From positions 124,001-188,000 of the forward strand of contig NZ_JAOWCB010000001.1 in the NCBI RefSeq assembly GCF_026420845.1: 64,000 nt of DNA. Reading direction: 5' to 3'. The DNA comes from Streptomyces sp. PR69 (GTDB taxonomy: Bacteria > Actinomycetota > Actinomycetes > Streptomycetales > Streptomycetaceae). Shown here piece after piece: positions 30,071 through 41,332 of the stretch. The position numbers and the translations under genes are program-made. Numbering within the stretch: position 1 is the first letter of the stretch; every line of letters begins with the position of its first letter. The notes below the pieces were generated by a model that was not told the origin of the DNA, searched no databases, and worked only from the letters and a program-made list of their open reading frames with translations.

Positions 30071-31334
30071 GAACGCCGCCGTGCCCGGCGCGGGCACGGC
30101 GGCGTCTCCTCCCGAACGCCCCGCCTACCGCGACGGCAATGTGCTGCGGTGGGCCAGCGCATACACGGCCTCCGCCGTCGGCGACGGCATCTACTACCTG
30201 GCACTGTCCTGGGCAGCGGTACGCGGCGGCAGCCCCGCCGAGGCGGGCGTGGTGGTCGCGGTCAGCGCCGTGCCTCGCGCCTTGCTGATGCTCGGCGGCG
30301 GCGTGGTCGCCGACCGCGTCGGGCCGCGCCGGGTCGTCATCGGCAGCGATGCGGCACGTGCCGTCGTCGTGCTCGGCCTCGCCGCTCTGCTGCTCGCCGC
30401 CGACCCCGGCCTGTGGCTGCTCGCGGCCGTCGCCGTCGTGTTCGGGGTGCTCGACGCTCTGTTCATGCCCGCCGTCGGCGCGCTCCCGCCCCGTATCGCC
30501 CCATCCGGGCAACTCGCCAGGATCCAGGGCATGCGCGGCCTCGCCACCCGGCTCGCGACCGTCGTCGGCGCACCGCTGGGCGGGCTCGCCGTCGCCGTCG
30601 GCGGCCCGGTCGCCGCCTTCGGCGCCGCCGGTCTGCTGTTCGCGCTCTCGGTGCCGCTGCTGCTGGCTGTACGACTGTCCCCGTTGCCCGCCGACGCGTC
30701 GGCAACCGCCCCGGCGCCGCCTACGACCCCGCTGCGGGATCTGGTCGCAGGGCTGCGCTATGTCCGCCGCCACCGGGTGCTGTGCCCGTTGCTGGTGGTC
30801 ATCGGGCTGAGCGACCTCGGTTTCGTCGGCCCGCTGAACATCGGGCTGGTGCTGCTTGCCGATGAGCGCGGCTGGGGCGCGGCTGGCATGGGCTGGATCC
30901 TCGCCGGCTTCGCCGTCGGGTCGGGGGCGGCCTCCCTGCTGCTCACCGTACGGGGCAGGGTGCCGCGCGCCGGACTCGTCCAGGGCGTGGCGATCGTCGT
31001 CGGCTCGGCGGCCATCGCGTCGCTCGCCCTGGTGCCGAGCGCCGCCGCCGCGGCGGCCGTCGCAGTCGTCATCGGTCTGTTGACCGGTCTGAACGGGGTC
31101 CTGTGCCACGCGCTGCTGCAGACGCAGAGCGACCCGGCCTACCTCGGCCGGGTCACCTCCGTGGCCACACTGCTCAGTCTGGGCCTTGCGCCGCTCAGCT
31201 TCCCGGTCACGGGTGCGGCCGTGGCCGTGTGGGGCACGGCGCCCGTCTTCGCCGCCAGCGCGGCGATCTGCGCGGGGGGAGGCGTCTACGGACTGCTCCG
31301 CGCCTCCGTGCGGCGGGCGGACCTGCCGCGCTGA
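30051..31334 (+). CDS. MFS transporter
   Basis: A 427-aa major facilitator superfamily permease with about 12 hydrophobic helices and a central cytosolic loop (residues about 205-225). The motif-A-like loop between helices 2 and 3 reads [19 protein letters not shown]. It resembles the actinobacterial Bcr/EmrB-independent MFS efflux clade (enterobactin-exporter/macrolide-efflux-like). The substrate is unknown. The start is uncertain: ATG at 30051 has no good RBS, and GTG at 30081 is an alternative. Confidence 0.88.
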   Translation: MSRRTCENAAVPGAGTAASPPERPAYRDGNVLRWASAYTASAVGDGIYYLALSWAAVRGGSPAEAGVVVAVSAVPRALLMLGGGVVADRVGPRRVVIGSDAARAVVVLGLAALLLAADPGLWLLAAVAVVFGVLDALFMPAVGALPPRIAPSGQLARIQGMRGLATRLATVVGAPLGGLAVAVGGPVAAFGAAGLLFALSVPLLLAVRLSPLPADASATAPAPPTTPLRDLVAGLRYVRRHRVLCPLLVVIGLSDLGFVGPLNIGLVLLADERGWGAAGMGWILAGFAVGSGAASLLLTVRGRVPRAGLVQGVAIVVGSAAIASLALVPSAAAAAAVAVVIGLLTGLNGVLCHALLQTQSDPAYLGRVTSVATLLSLGLAPLSFPVTGAAVAVWGTAPVFAASAAICAGGGVYGLLRASVRRADLPR

Positions 31335-31425
31335 AATTCAGCCCCTCCGGGCTTGAGAAGCGGGGGTCCGGGGCGGGGCCCCCGACAACCGGGGTCCGGG
31401 GAGCGGTGCCCCGGGAAGGGGGCCT
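31334..31425 (+). repeat. Dispersed intergenic repeat (diverged copy)
   Basis: The stretch AAATTCAGCCCCTCCGGGC, then TTGAGAAGCGGGGGTCCGG and GGGG/CCCC hairpins, matches the composite repeat seen at 1910-2125 and 20480-20605. It fills the gap between convergent genes and probably ends both transcripts. Confidence 0.55.
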
Positions 31426-32056
31426 AGAGGCCCAGCTTCGCCTCCCGTACGCGCGCGATCGCCTCCTTGTCGCCCTCCAGGTCCACCCGCGCCACGTCCT
31501 GGCGGCCGTACATGAACATGATCAGCTCGCCGGGCTCTCCGGTGACCGTGACCACCGGTGTGCCGCGGTGTGCGACTGCCGTCTGGCCGTTCGGGCGGCG
31601 CAGGACGAGGCCGGCCGGGGCGCGGCGGCCCAGGAGCCGGGCCGCCTTCTCCAGGCGGGACCACAGGGCGTTCTCGAAGACCCCGTCCAGCTCGCGCGGG
31701 GTCCACTCGGGCTGCGCCCGGCGCACGTCCTCGGCATGGACATAGAACTCGACCGTGTTCGCGGCCTCGTCGATCTGCTTGATCCCGTACGGGGACATCC
31801 GCGGCGGCCCCGTGCGGATCAGCTGGATCAGCTCCTCGTACGGCTTCGCGGCGAACTCCGACTGCACCCGGTCCATACGCTCCTTGAGCGCGCCCAGCAC
31901 GATCCCGGCGGCCGCGTCCGGCCGTCGCTCCCGGAGCACTATGTGAGCGGCGAGATCACGGGTCGTCCAGCCTTCGCACAGGGTGGGGGCCTCGGGTCCC
32001 GCCGCCTCCAACAGGTCGGCGAACAGCAGCCGTTCACGCTTCGCATGGGTCGACAT
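31424..32056 (-). CDS. TIGR03085 family protein (DinB/maleylpyruvate-isomerase-like fold)
   Basis: A 210-aa protein of the actinobacterial TIGR03085 family, related to the mycothiol-dependent maleylpyruvate isomerase/DinB four-helix fold. Features: [21 protein letters not shown] at the N-terminus, with a metal-ligand-like His, and [17 protein letters not shown] in the middle with another His. Function is unknown; the family is presumed to bind a divalent metal. ATG at 32056 is chosen; the frame above it runs antisense to hisI. Confidence 0.87.
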   Translation of the reverse strand: MSTHAKRERLLFADLLEAAGPEAPTLCEGWTTRDLAAHIVLRERRPDAAAGIVLGALKERMDRVQSEFAAKPYEELIQLIRTGPPRMSPYGIKQIDEAANTVEFYVHAEDVRRAQPEWTPRELDGVFENALWSRLEKAARLLGRRAPAGLVLRRPNGQTAVAHRGTPVVTVTGEPGELIMFMYGRQDVARVDLEGDKEAIARVREAKLGL

Positions 32057-32140
32057 GCCCGCCAGGGTACGGCGGCGGACCCCTGTCCGCCCAGTGGGCG
32101 CACCGCCGGACGGCCACCTGGGGCGCGGCACAATGTCCCC

Positions 32141-32491
32141 ATGAGCAGCAATCTCGCCCCGGACATCGCCGCCCGCCTCAAGCGCAGCCCCGACGGGCTG
32201 ATTCCGGCCATCGCCCAGCAGTACGACACCGGCGAGGTGCTGATGCTGGGGTGGATGGACGACGAGGCACTGCACCGCACCCTCACCACCGGCCGCTGCA
32301 CCTACTACAGCCGCAGCCGCCAGGAGTACTGGGTCAAGGGCGACACCTCCGGCCATGTCCAGCACGTCAAGTCCGTCGCGCTCGACTGCGACGCGGACAC
32401 GGTTCTGGTCAAGGTCGACCAGGTGGGCGCGGCCTGCCACACCGGGGCGCGCACCTGCTTCGACGCCGATGTGCTCCCCCTGGGCAAGTAG
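32141..32491 (+). CDS. hisI: Phosphoribosyl-AMP cyclohydrolase
   Basis: A 116-aa Zn2+/Mg2+ enzyme opening the adenine ring of PR-AMP, the third step of histidine synthesis. It is the monofunctional form, not fused to HisE. Motifs: [32 protein letters not shown] and the metal-binding [12 protein letters not shown] and [12 protein letters not shown], with Cys ligands. It is physically separate from the main his operon and lies 11 bp before trpE, so it is very likely co-transcribed with trpE, linking the His and Trp branches that both use PRPP. Confidence 0.96.
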   Translation: MSSNLAPDIAARLKRSPDGLIPAIAQQYDTGEVLMLGWMDDEALHRTLTTGRCTYYSRSRQEYWVKGDTSGHVQHVKSVALDCDADTVLVKVDQVGAACHTGARTCFDADVLPLGK

Positions 32492-32502
32492 GGTCACACG
32501 CC

Positions 32503-33993
32503 ATGGACCTCGAGACCTTCCGCAAGCTCGCCGCCGACCGGCGCGTCATCCCCGTCAGCCGCAGGCTCCTGGCGGACGGCGACACCCCCGTCGCGCTCTA
32601 CCGGAAACTCGCCGCCGAACGCCCCGGCACCTTCCTGCTGGAATCGGCGGAGAACGGCCGCTCTTGGTCCCGGTACTCCTTCATCGGCGTACGGTCCGCC
32701 GCGACCCTCACCGAGCGGGACGGGCAGGCCCGCTGGCTGGGCCGCCCGCCGGTCGGCGTCCCCGCCGACGGCGACCCCCTCACGGCGCTGCGCGCCACGG
32801 TCGAGGCCCTGCACACCCCCCGCGACCTGGTCTCCGGCATGCCGCCCTTCACCGGCGGCATGGTCGGCTATCTTGGCTACGACATCGTGCGCCGGCTGGA
32901 GAAGATCGGCCCGGGAGAGCGCGACGATCTGAAACTGCCCGAGCTGACCATGCTGCTCACCTCGGACCTGGCCGTCCTCGACCACTGGGACGGCACCGTC
33001 CTGCTGATCGCCAACGCCATAAACCACAACGACCTCGACAGCGGAGTCGACGAGGCGTACGCGGACGCGGCGGCCCGCCTCGACGCGATGGAGGCCGACC
33101 TCACCCGGCCGCTCGCCTCCCGCCCCGCCGCCCTGCCGCCCTCCGAGCTCCCGCCGTACACCGCCCTGTGGGGCGGTCCCGCCTTCCAGGAGGCCGTCGA
33201 GGACGTCAAGGAGCGCATCCGGGCCGGCGAGGCCTTCCAGGTCGTGCCGTCGCAGCGGTTCGAGACCCCGTGCACCGCGAGCGCGCTGGACGTCTACCGG
33301 GTGCTGCGGGCGACCAACCCCAGCCCCTATATGTACCTCTTCCGCTTCGAGGGCTTCGACGTCGTCGGCTCCAGCCCGGAGGCGCTGGTCAAGGTCGAGG
33401 ACGGGCATGCGATGCTCCACCCGATCGCCGGGACCCGCCCGCGCGGCGGCACTCCCCAGGAGGACCACGACCTCGCGGAGGAGCTGCTGGCCGACCCCAA
33501 GGAGCGCGCCGAGCATCTGATGCTCGTCGACCTGGGCCGCAACGACCTTGGGCGGGTGTGCGAGCCCGGCACGGTCGAGGTCGTCGACTTCATGTCCATC
33601 GAGCGGTACTCGCATGTGATGCACATCGTCTCGACGGTGACCGGCAAGGTCGCCGCGGGCCGCACCGCTTTCGACGTGCTGACCGCGTGCTTCCCGGCGG
33701 GCACTCTCTCCGGTGCGCCGAAGCCCCGCGCGATGCAGATCATCGACGAACTGGAGCCGTCCCGGCGCGGCATCTACGGCGGCTGCGTCGGCTATCTCGA
33801 CTTCGCCGGCGACTCCGACACCGCCATCGCCATCCGCACCGCGCTGCTGCGGGACGGCACGGCGTATGTGCAGGCCGGGGCGGGCATCGTGGCGGACTCC
33901 GACCCGGTGGCCGAGGACACGGAGTGCCGCAACAAGGCGGCCGCGGTGCTGCGCGCCGTCCACACCGCGAACCGGCTGAACGCAACCAGCTGA
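32503..33993 (+). CDS. trpE: Anthranilate synthase component I
   Basis: This chorismate-using enzyme has 496 aa and makes anthranilate with ammonia from a TrpG-type glutaminase, which is not in this window. The N-terminal region has the feedback-site signature [18 protein letters not shown]. The chorismate-binding domain shows [37 protein letters not shown] and [20 protein letters not shown]. The start follows hisI by 11 bp. No leader peptide with Trp codons was seen before it, so attenuation of a leader-peptide type is not apparent here. Confidence 0.96.
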   Translation: MDLETFRKLAADRRVIPVSRRLLADGDTPVALYRKLAAERPGTFLLESAENGRSWSRYSFIGVRSAATLTERDGQARWLGRPPVGVPADGDPLTALRATVEALHTPRDLVSGMPPFTGGMVGYLGYDIVRRLEKIGPGERDDLKLPELTMLLTSDLAVLDHWDGTVLLIANAINHNDLDSGVDEAYADAAARLDAMEADLTRPLASRPAALPPSELPPYTALWGGPAFQEAVEDVKERIRAGEAFQVVPSQRFETPCTASALDVYRVLRATNPSPYMYLFRFEGFDVVGSSPEALVKVEDGHAMLHPIAGTRPRGGTPQEDHDLAEELLADPKERAEHLMLVDLGRNDLGRVCEPGTVEVVDFMSIERYSHVMHIVSTVTGKVAAGRTAFDVLTACFPAGTLSGAPKPRAMQIIDELEPSRRGIYGGCVGYLDFAGDSDTAIAIRTALLRDGTAYVQAGAGIVADSDPVAEDTECRNKAAAVLRAVHTANRLNATS

Positions 33994-34042
33994 GCGCAGC
34001 CGGCTGAACGGGTGATCCGGGGTGTAAGGGATAGTGGGGTAT

Positions 34043-34762
34043 GTGAGCGCAGCGCCTGTACCCCACACCGGCCCCGACCCCGACAGCCCGGACACCGGGC
34101 CCGACACCCCGGATACCGACACCCCGGCCCCCCGCACCGCTCCCGCGGGCAGCCGCCGCAGCCTCGCCGCGGCCCTGCTCCTCGGCGCGGTCGGCGCGGC
34201 CGTCGTGCTGCTCGCCTCCGGCCAGGTCTGGGCCGAGGGCCAGGCCGCGGTCGGCGGCGGCACCCTGCCCCTCCGCGCCAAGGGCGGCGATGTCACAGGA
34301 CTGCCCACGGCACTCGCCGTCGTCGGTCTGGCCGCGCTGGTCGCCGTATTCGCGGTGCGCGGCGCGGGCCGGCTGCTGGTCGCCGCCCTGCTCGCCCTCA
34401 GCGGCGCGGGAGCGGCCGTCGCCGCCGCCCTGGGGGCCGCCGACCGGGCCGCCCTGGACGAAGCGGCCGCCCGCACCACCGGCGACCTGGCCGCGACGGT
34501 GCAGGCGCTCACCCACACCGGCTGGCCGTACGTCACCGTGGCCGGCGGGGTGCTGATCCTGCTCGCGGGCGTCCTCGCCCTGCGGTACGGAACGCGCTGG
34601 CCCGCCATGTCCGGCCGGTACGAGCGCGACGGCGGCCCGCGGACCCGCAGCGCGGCGGCGGCCGTCGACCCAGACCGCCCCGAGGACCTGTGGAAGGCCC
34701 TGGACCGCGGGGAGGACCCCACCCGGGAGGACGGTGGACAGGCGCGTACTGCGGACCGGTGA
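34043..34762 (+). CDS. TIGR02234 Trp-region membrane protein
   Basis: A membrane protein of about 239 aa from the family conserved beside trp genes in actinobacteria (TIGR02234). A Pro/Asp/Thr-rich N-terminus of about 40 residues precedes four hydrophobic helices (SLAAALLLGAVGAAVVLLAS, then three more), with the conserved segment GQVWAEGQAAV after the first. The C-terminal tail includes DPDRPEDLWKALDRGEDPT, typical of the family. Function is unknown. GTG at 34043 (VSAAPVPHTG) is chosen; GTG at 34034 is nearly as good. Confidence 0.85.
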   Translation: MSAAPVPHTGPDPDSPDTGPDTPDTDTPAPRTAPAGSRRSLAAALLLGAVGAAVVLLASGQVWAEGQAAVGGGTLPLRAKGGDVTGLPTALAVVGLAALVAVFAVRGAGRLLVAALLALSGAGAAVAAALGAADRAALDEAAARTTGDLAATVQALTHTGWPYVTVAGGVLILLAGVLALRYGTRWPAMSGRYERDGGPRTRSAAAAVDPDRPEDLWKALDRGEDPTREDGGQARTADR

Positions 34763-34889
34763 GCGCGGCGCTCACGGCCCCGGCTCACGTACCACTCCCG
34801 GCGTACGGGACAATGTCTGATGAGCACCCGGCTCAGCTGACGACAGACCTCACAACAGATCTTTAGCCTTTAGCAACGAGGAGCAACTC

Positions 34890-35150
34890 ATGGCGGGCAG
34901 CAGCCACGGACACACCCCGGCCGCCTGGACCGGTGTCACCATCGCCTTCATTGGTTTCTGCGTCGCGGGCGTCTTCATGGTCGCGGCCAACCCGCTCGGC
35001 TTCTGGGCCGGCATGGGCGTGGTGATCCTCGGCGGCGTCGTCGGCGCCGCGATGAAGGCCGCGGGCCTCGGCATGCCGAAGCAGTCACCGGTCCGCGTCC
35101 AGCCCCGTGACACCGCCGCCGCGGTCCCGGCGGAGTCCGCCGCCTCCTGA
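34890..35150 (+). CDS. HGxxPAAW family small membrane protein
   Basis: An 86-aa protein carrying the defining motif HGHTPAAW at residues 6-13, then two hydrophobic helices (about 14-34 and 38-60) and a polar tail. It belongs to an actinobacterial family found beside trp genes. GAGGAG precedes the ATG. A 12-bp hairpin lies just downstream. Function is unknown; conservation beside TIGR02234 suggests they act together. Confidence 0.88.
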   Translation: MAGSSHGHTPAAWTGVTIAFIGFCVAGVFMVAANPLGFWAGMGVVILGGVVGAAMKAAGLGMPKQSPVRVQPRDTAAAVPAESAAS

Positions 35151-35181
35151 ACGCTTCCTGTCTGACGCATGACGCACACGT

Positions 35182-35214
35182 AGGGCGCAGCCCCGGCCTG
35201 CCGGGCTGCGCCCT
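35182..35214 (+). terminator. Terminator after the HGxxPAAW gene
   Basis: A perfect 12-bp stem (AGGGCGCAGCCC and its complement) with a 9-nt loop lies 31 bp past the stop. It probably ends the hisI-trpE-TIGR02234-HGxxPAAW transcript. Confidence 0.85.
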
Positions 35215-35241
35215 CGGTGCATAAACGGGGAGAATCACCGC

Positions 35242-36672
35242 GTGGACGCCAAGCCTGCACCCCCTGTCCTGCCCGGAGACCGTCCGACCCCCTCCGAGGC
35301 CGCCACCGGGCCCTCCGAGTCCGTCGACCGGTCCGCGGCGTCTGCTGCGTCGCCGGACGGGGCTGCGGCTCCAGCAGAGCCCCCCGCCCGGCCGGGCGGC
35401 CCCCCGCCCGGTCCCGCGGGGGGAGCGGCAGCGCCCGCGCCGGGCGTGGCTCCGGCCGCGTCCGAGCCTGTCGTACGCCCCTGCGGGCCCGCTCCCGGTC
35501 CCACGGCGGGGGCGGCGCCCGCGGCCGCCGTTGGCGGCGTCGCCGCCGATCCGGCGGAGCGCCGGGCGGCGTCCGTGGCAGCTGCCCACCGCAGTCGCCC
35601 CACTTCCGTTCCCGCTGCGGGAGCGGGTGCGCCTGCGCCCGTGGAGACAGTCCGCTCGGCTGCTTCACGCAGCCATGCGTCGCCGGGCATGCCCGCGGCG
35701 GCGGAAGAAGGCGTGCAGAGGGTGGCCGGCGGCCCGCCGGAACGAGACGTACCGGCCTCCGCCCGGCCGCCCGCGCCTCCTGGCCACAGGGCTGGCTCGT
35801 CGGGCGCGGGCGCGGGTACCGGCATGGGCATGGGCGCGGACGCCGACGGTGCCTCGCCGTATGCCGCGTCCGGCCCGTCCGGCCCGTCCGGCCCGTCCAG
35901 TCCGTCCAGTCCGGCAGGCCAGCCCGGCCAGTCTGCCGCGTCCGGCCACAGGGCCGGCTCGTCGGGCGCGGGCGCGGGTACGCGTACGGGCATGCGTATG
36001 GGTACGGGCGCGGACGCCGACGGCGCCGCGCCGTATGCAGCGTCCAGCCGGCTCGGCCAGTCTGCCGCGTCCGGCCGTGGGGGTGGTTCACCGGGTGTGG
36101 GCGCGGGCTCGCATGTCGGCGGTGCCTCGCTGTATGCCGCGTCCGGCCAGTCCGGCCAGCTTGGCCTGTCTGGTTCCCCCGGCCTGTCCGGCCCGGCAGG
36201 TCCGCAGGGCGGCGGTCGGACGGGCTGGGGCCCGCGCCAGGGGGACCGGGGGATGCACGTCCCCCGGCCGCCCGCGTCGCTTGCGCGGCGGCTCGCCGCG
36301 CCCGCCGCGGCCCTGGCCTCCGTCGCCGCCGCATTCGCCTACGTCGGCTCCGTCGATCCCAACGAACCCGGCCACTACCCGGCCTGCCCGCTGCTGACGT
36401 ACACCGGTCTGCTGTGCCCCGGCTGCGGCGGGCTGCGCAGCGCCCACGCCTTCATCCACGGCGACCTGCCCACCGCCCTCGGCGCGAACGCGCCCGCGGT
36501 CGTCGGCTACGGCGTCTTCGCCGTCGTCTGGACGCTGTGGCTCATCCGGTCCGTGCAGGGCCGTGATCTGCGTGTCTCGCTCGCCGCCGGATGGTGGTGG
36601 ACACTGGGAGGTGTTCTTCTGGTGTTCAGCGTGGTCCGCAACCTCCCCTTCGGAACCGCTCTCGCACCCTGA
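35242..36672 (+). CDS. DUF2752 membrane protein with long repetitive N-terminus
   Basis: A 476-aa protein. The C-terminal 130 residues are a DUF2752 domain: one helix, then the signature [20 protein letters not shown] (CPGCG), then two or three more helices. The first 340 residues are Ala/Gly/Ser/Pro-rich and disordered, with three imperfect repeats of about 43-54 residues starting [13 protein letters not shown] near residue 181, recurring near 235 and 278. Most DUF2752 proteins lack such a region. GTG at 35242 has GGGGAG upstream and fits. A start nearer the domain cannot be excluded, for example ATG at 36252 ([13 protein letters not shown]). Confidence 0.75.
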   Translation: MDAKPAPPVLPGDRPTPSEAATGPSESVDRSAASAASPDGAAAPAEPPARPGGPPPGPAGGAAAPAPGVAPAASEPVVRPCGPAPGPTAGAAPAAAVGGVAADPAERRAASVAAAHRSRPTSVPAAGAGAPAPVETVRSAASRSHASPGMPAAAEEGVQRVAGGPPERDVPASARPPAPPGHRAGSSGAGAGTGMGMGADADGASPYAASGPSGPSGPSSPSSPAGQPGQSAASGHRAGSSGAGAGTRTGMRMGTGADADGAAPYAASSRLGQSAASGRGGGSPGVGAGSHVGGASLYAASGQSGQLGLSGSPGLSGPAGPQGGGRTGWGPRQGDRGMHVPRPPASLARRLAAPAAALASVAAAFAYVGSVDPNEPGHYPACPLLTYTGLLCPGCGGLRSAHAFIHGDLPTALGANAPAVVGYGVFAVVWTLWLIRSVQGRDLRVSLAAGWWWTLGGVLLVFSVVRNLPFGTALAP

Positions 36673-36787
36673 AGTCCCAGGTAGTGGGACAGACGTCAAC
36701 CGGATGCGAACCCTGTGTCCCCGTGCGGATACCATCGACCTGGCTGATCCTGTTCCATCACCACCGTCCCGGAAGGGGGCCGCTCGC

Positions 36788-37597
36788 GTGAGTGTGCTCG
36801 ACGAGATCATCGAAGGCGTGCGCGCCGACCTCGCAGAGCGGCAGGCGCGCGTGAGCCTCGACGAGCTCAAGGAGCGCGCCGCCCAGGCGCCCCAGGCGCG
36901 GGACGGCGTCGCCGCGCTCCGCGGCGAAGGCGTCCAGGTCATCTGCGAGGTCAAGCGCTCCAGCCCGTCCAAGGGCGCGCTCGCCGCCATCGCCGACCCG
37001 GCCGGCCTCGCCGCCGACTACGAGGCGGGCGGCGCGGCCGTCATCTCCGTGCTGACCGAGGAGCGCCGCTTCGGCGGTTCGCTCGCCGACCTGGAGGCGG
37101 TCCGCGCCCGGGTCGACATCCCCGTCCTGCGCAAGGACTTCATCGTCACCTCGTACCAGCTCTGGGAGGCCCGGGCCTACGGCGCGGACCTGGCGCTGCT
37201 GATCGTGGCCGCCCTGGAGCAGGAGGCCCTGGTCTCGCTGATCGAGCGCGCCGAGTCGATCGGTCTGACCCCGCTCGTCGAGGTGCACGACGAGGAAGAG
37301 GCCGAGCGTGCGGTCGACGCCGGAGCGAAGATCATCGGGGTGAACGCCCGCGATCTGAAGACCCTGAAGGTGGACCGCTCCACCTTTGAGCGTGTGGCCC
37401 CCGAGATCCCCGCCGGGATCGTCAAGGTCGCCGAGTCGGGCGTCCGCGGCCCGCACGATCTGATCGCCTACGCCAACGCCGGCGCCGACGCGGTGCTTGT
37501 CGGGGAGTCCCTGGTCACCGGCCGGGACCCGAAGGCCGCCGTCGCCGATCTGGTCGCCGCAGGGGCTCACCCCGCCCTGCGGCACGGCAGGAGCTGA
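36788..37597 (+). CDS. trpC: Indole-3-glycerol-phosphate synthase
   Basis: A 269-aa (beta/alpha)8 barrel that cyclises CdRP to indole-3-glycerol phosphate. Motifs: [14 protein letters not shown], the catalytic Lys in [18 protein letters not shown] and KVAESGV. GTG at 36788 has GGAAGGGGG upstream. It is the monofunctional form; PRA isomerase activity must come from PriA. It heads the trpC-trpM-trpB-trpA cluster. The 115-bp upstream gap presumably holds the promoter; I could not assign -35/-10 elements with confidence. Confidence 0.97.
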   Translation: MSVLDEIIEGVRADLAERQARVSLDELKERAAQAPQARDGVAALRGEGVQVICEVKRSSPSKGALAAIADPAGLAADYEAGGAAVISVLTEERRFGGSLADLEAVRARVDIPVLRKDFIVTSYQLWEARAYGADLALLIVAALEQEALVSLIERAESIGLTPLVEVHDEEEAERAVDAGAKIIGVNARDLKTLKVDRSTFERVAPEIPAGIVKVAESGVRGPHDLIAYANAGADAVLVGESLVTGRDPKAAVADLVAAGAHPALRHGRS

Positions 37598-37607
37598 CCG
37601 CCCGCCC

Positions 37608-38015
37608 ATGACCGCCGCTGTGACGTCTGCCGCTGTGACGCCCGCCTCCGCGACGACGCCTGCCGTGCCGCCCGCCCCGGTGACGACGCCCGTCGCCGCG
37701 GCGGCGGCTGGCATGGCGGCGCTCGTCGCCGCGGCGCCGGTCGGCATGGCGGCGTCCGCCGCCGCGGCATCGGCCGACGTGACGCCCGTCGCCGTCGCCG
37801 CGGGCTGTTGCGTCGCGCCGCGTCACATCCGCCCCGGCCTGCGCTCCGCCGGCATGCCGGCGCGGCTGCCGCACGCCCCGCTGGCGCGCGGCTGCCGGCC
37901 CAGGGGCTGCCGCGCGCCCGCCCGGCGAGTCCACGGCCGCCGCGTCCGCTATGTCATCGGCGATGAGCCGGGCCAGGTCAACGGCATGCGATGGCGCGCC
38001 CGCGCCGCCCTGTGA
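37608..38015 (+). CDS. trpM: TrpM/TrpX-like small protein in the trp operon
   Basis: An ORF of up to 135 aa between trpC and trpB. In S. coelicolor this slot (trpCXBA) holds TrpM, a small protein that modulates tryptophan synthesis and differentiation. The C-terminal 67 residues are Arg/Gly/Cys-rich, with a clear end ARRVHGRRVRYVIGDEPGQV then NGMRWR, and look like the conserved part. The first 60 or so residues are a low-complexity Ala/Thr/Val/Pro tract (for example VTPASATTPAVPPAPVTTP) that may not be translated; internal GTG and ATG codons near 37780-37860 would give a protein of about 63-80 aa. Identity rests on position and my memory of the family. Confidence 0.65.
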   Translation: MTAAVTSAAVTPASATTPAVPPAPVTTPVAAAAAGMAALVAAAPVGMAASAAAASADVTPVAVAAGCCVAPRHIRPGLRSAGMPARLPHAPLARGCRPRGCRAPARRVHGRRVRYVIGDEPGQVNGMRWRARAAL

Positions 38016-38144
38016 CCTCCGCCGACCCCGCGTAGACAAGTAGACGTAGACAAGGGGCCCGGCGCGCCCTGCCCTACGCGGGGACCATGAGAGCCACAGC
38101 GCATACGGTGACATCAGCCCGTAGCTTCTTCAGGAGTACGTCGG

Positions 38145-39385
<1,241 letters not shown>

Positions 39386-39389
<4 letters not shown>

Positions 39390-40276
39390 GCGAGAACACC
39401 GGAAGCAGCGGCATCACCCGCAACACAGGAAGTACCGGAAACACAGGAAGCAGCGGCAATGTCGAACTGCTGAACGCCGCCCTCGCCACGGCCAAGGCGG
39501 AGAACCGGGCCGCCCTCATCGCCTATCTCCCGGCCGGGTTCCCGACCGTCGAGGGCGGGATCGAGGCCGTCAAGGCCGCCCTGGACGGCGGCGCGGACGT
39601 GGTCGAGGTCGGCCTTCCGCACAGCGACCCCGTACTCGACGGGCCGGTCATCCAGACCGCCGACGACATCGCCCTGCGCGGCGGCGTCAGGATCGCCGAT
39701 GTGCTGCGCACGGTCCGCGAGGCCCATGAGGCCACCGGAAAGCCGGTCCTCGTGATGACGTACTGGAACCCTGTCGACCGCTACGGCGTCGAGCGGTTCG
39801 CCGCCGAGCTTGCCGAGGCGGGCGGCGCGGGCTGCATCCTGCCCGACCTGCCGGTCGAGGAGTCCGGACTGTGGCGCGAGCACGCCGAGAAGCACGGCCT
39901 CGCCACGGTCTTCGTCGTCGCGCCCAGCAGCCGGGACGCCCGACTGGAGAAGATCACCGCGGCGGGCTCCGGCTTTGTCTACGCGGCCTCGCTCATGGGC
40001 GTCACCGGCACGCGTGAGTCGGTCGGCGCACAGGCCCAGGACCTGGTACGGCGCACCCGGGAGACCGCCGCCGCCCGTCGCGGGCTCCCCGTCTGCGTCG
40101 GTCTCGGCGTCTCCAACCCCGAGCAGGCTGCCGAGGTCGCCTCCTTCGCCGACGGCGTGATCGTCGGCTCGGCCTTCGTCAAGCGGCTCCTCGACGCGCC
40201 GGACCAGACCGCCGGGATCGCCGCGGTACGCGAGCTGGCCGGGGAGCTGGCCAGGGGCGTGCGCTCACGCGCGTAA
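39386..40276 (+). CDS. trpA: Tryptophan synthase alpha chain
   Basis: A 296-aa (beta/alpha)8 barrel that cleaves indole-glycerol phosphate to indole and channels it to TrpB. The catalytic Glu and Asp are in [34 protein letters not shown] and [12 protein letters not shown] are family landmarks. The first 27 residues before [13 protein letters not shown] are a Ser/Gly/Asn/Thr repeat ([18 protein letters not shown]), unusual for TrpA and probably disordered. A strong hairpin follows the gene. Confidence 0.95.
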
Positions 40277-40329
40277 GCACGGCGCCGCCCATCACTCGCC
40301 CGCCCATCACTCGAAGGGGTGGAACTGCG

Positions 40330-40359
40330 ACCGGGGAGGCATGTTCGTGCCTCCCCGGT
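40330..40359 (+). terminator. Terminator of the trp operon
   Basis: A perfect 12-bp stem (ACCGGGGAGGCA and its complement) with loop TGTTCG lies 53 bp past trpA and just upstream of the start of the DsbA-like gene. Confidence 0.85.
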
Positions 40360-40372
40360 TCGTTTGCGGGTT

Positions 40373-41245
40373 GTGAGCGAGAATAATCAAGATCGAAGGC
40401 GGTCAGCTCGGGAGCGGCTCCAGCAGGAGCGCGAGCTGGAGAAGCGGCGCGAGAAGCGACGGCGGACGCTGATCGTCGCCTCGGCGGTGGTCGGCGTCCT
40501 GGGCCTCGCCGCGGTCGTGGGCCTGATCGCCGCCAATGCCGGAAAGGACGGCGGCGACGGCACGGACGCGGGGCCCGTGGTCGCGCCCGCCGGCGCGGAA
40601 GGCGAGGAGCAGCTCGCGATCCCGGTCGGCGCGCCCGACGCGCCCTCCACGCTCACCGTGTGGGAGGACTTCCGCTGCCCCGCCTGCGCCGCGTTCGAAA
40701 ACGCCCTGCGGGACACGATCCACGACATGACGGAGCAGGGGCAGCTCAAGGCCGAATACCGTCTCGCCACCATCATCGACGGCAATCTGGGCGGCAATGG
40801 CTCCAAGCGCGCGGCGAACGCCGCCGCCTGCGCCCAGGACGCCGGGCACTTCGCCGCCTACCACGACGTGCTGTTCGAGAACCAGCCGCCGGAGCCGGAC
40901 GACGCCTACGCCGACAACGACAAGCTGATCGAGCTCGCGGGCAAGGTCGAGGGCCTGGACACGCCCGCGTTCCGCCAGTGCGTGCAGGACGGCACATACA
41001 GCGCCTGGGTGACCGAGTCGAATCGGGCCTTCCAGGAGGGCGGCTTCCGCGGCACCCCGACCGTCCTGCTCAATGGAGAATCGATCTTCCCGCAGAAGGG
41101 CGACGAGCAGATCAGCGTCGAGAACTTCAAAAAGTGGGTCGCGGAGGCCAACGAAGGCAAGCAGCCGGGCACCGAGCAGCCCGCGTCCCCGACACGCTCC
41201 CCCTCGCCCGCCGGCACGGGATCCCCAGCCCCGGCAGGGTCCTGA
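40373..41245 (+). CDS. Membrane-anchored DsbA-family thiol-disulfide protein (paralogue)
   Basis: A 290-aa protein with the same layout as the one at 8668-9444: charged N-terminus, one anchor helix (about 32-54), then a DsbA/Thioredoxin_4 domain with active site WEDFRCPACAAFE and cis-Pro loop FRGTPTVLLNG. Conserved ATIIDGNLGGNGSKRAANAA also parallels the paralogue. The C-terminus is a Pro/Ser/Thr-rich tail (about 265-290) suited to cell-wall spanning. The GTG start at 40373 lies 13 bp after the trp terminator. It precedes lgt, in line with an envelope role. Confidence 0.9.
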   Translation: MSENNQDRRRSARERLQQERELEKRREKRRRTLIVASAVVGVLGLAAVVGLIAANAGKDGGDGTDAGPVVAPAGAEGEEQLAIPVGAPDAPSTLTVWEDFRCPACAAFENALRDTIHDMTEQGQLKAEYRLATIIDGNLGGNGSKRAANAAACAQDAGHFAAYHDVLFENQPPEPDDAYADNDKLIELAGKVEGLDTPAFRQCVQDGTYSAWVTESNRAFQEGGFRGTPTVLLNGESIFPQKGDEQISVENFKKWVAEANEGKQPGTEQPASPTRSPSPAGTGSPAPAGS

Positions 41246-41279
41246 CGGCCCCCTGCGGCCAGGGCCCGTTACCCATACG

Positions 41280-41314
41280 TTGCCGGGTGGGTTGCCGCTT
41301 GTCCCACCCGGCAA
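41280..41314 (+). terminator. Hairpin between the DsbA-like gene and lgt
   Basis: A 12-bp perfect inverted repeat (TTGCCGGGTGGG and its complement) with an 11-nt loop ends 18 bp before the lgt start. It could terminate the upstream gene or act in the lgt 5' leader. Confidence 0.7.
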
Positions 41315-41332
41315 GGTAGCGTCGGTGCTGCC

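Noticed and set aside
34760..34776. Palindrome GTGAGCGCGGCGCTCAC overlapping the TIGR02234 stop, considered as a terminator
   Set aside because: Loop is too short and the stem overlaps the coding end; the stronger hairpin at 35182-35214 is the more likely end of transcript.
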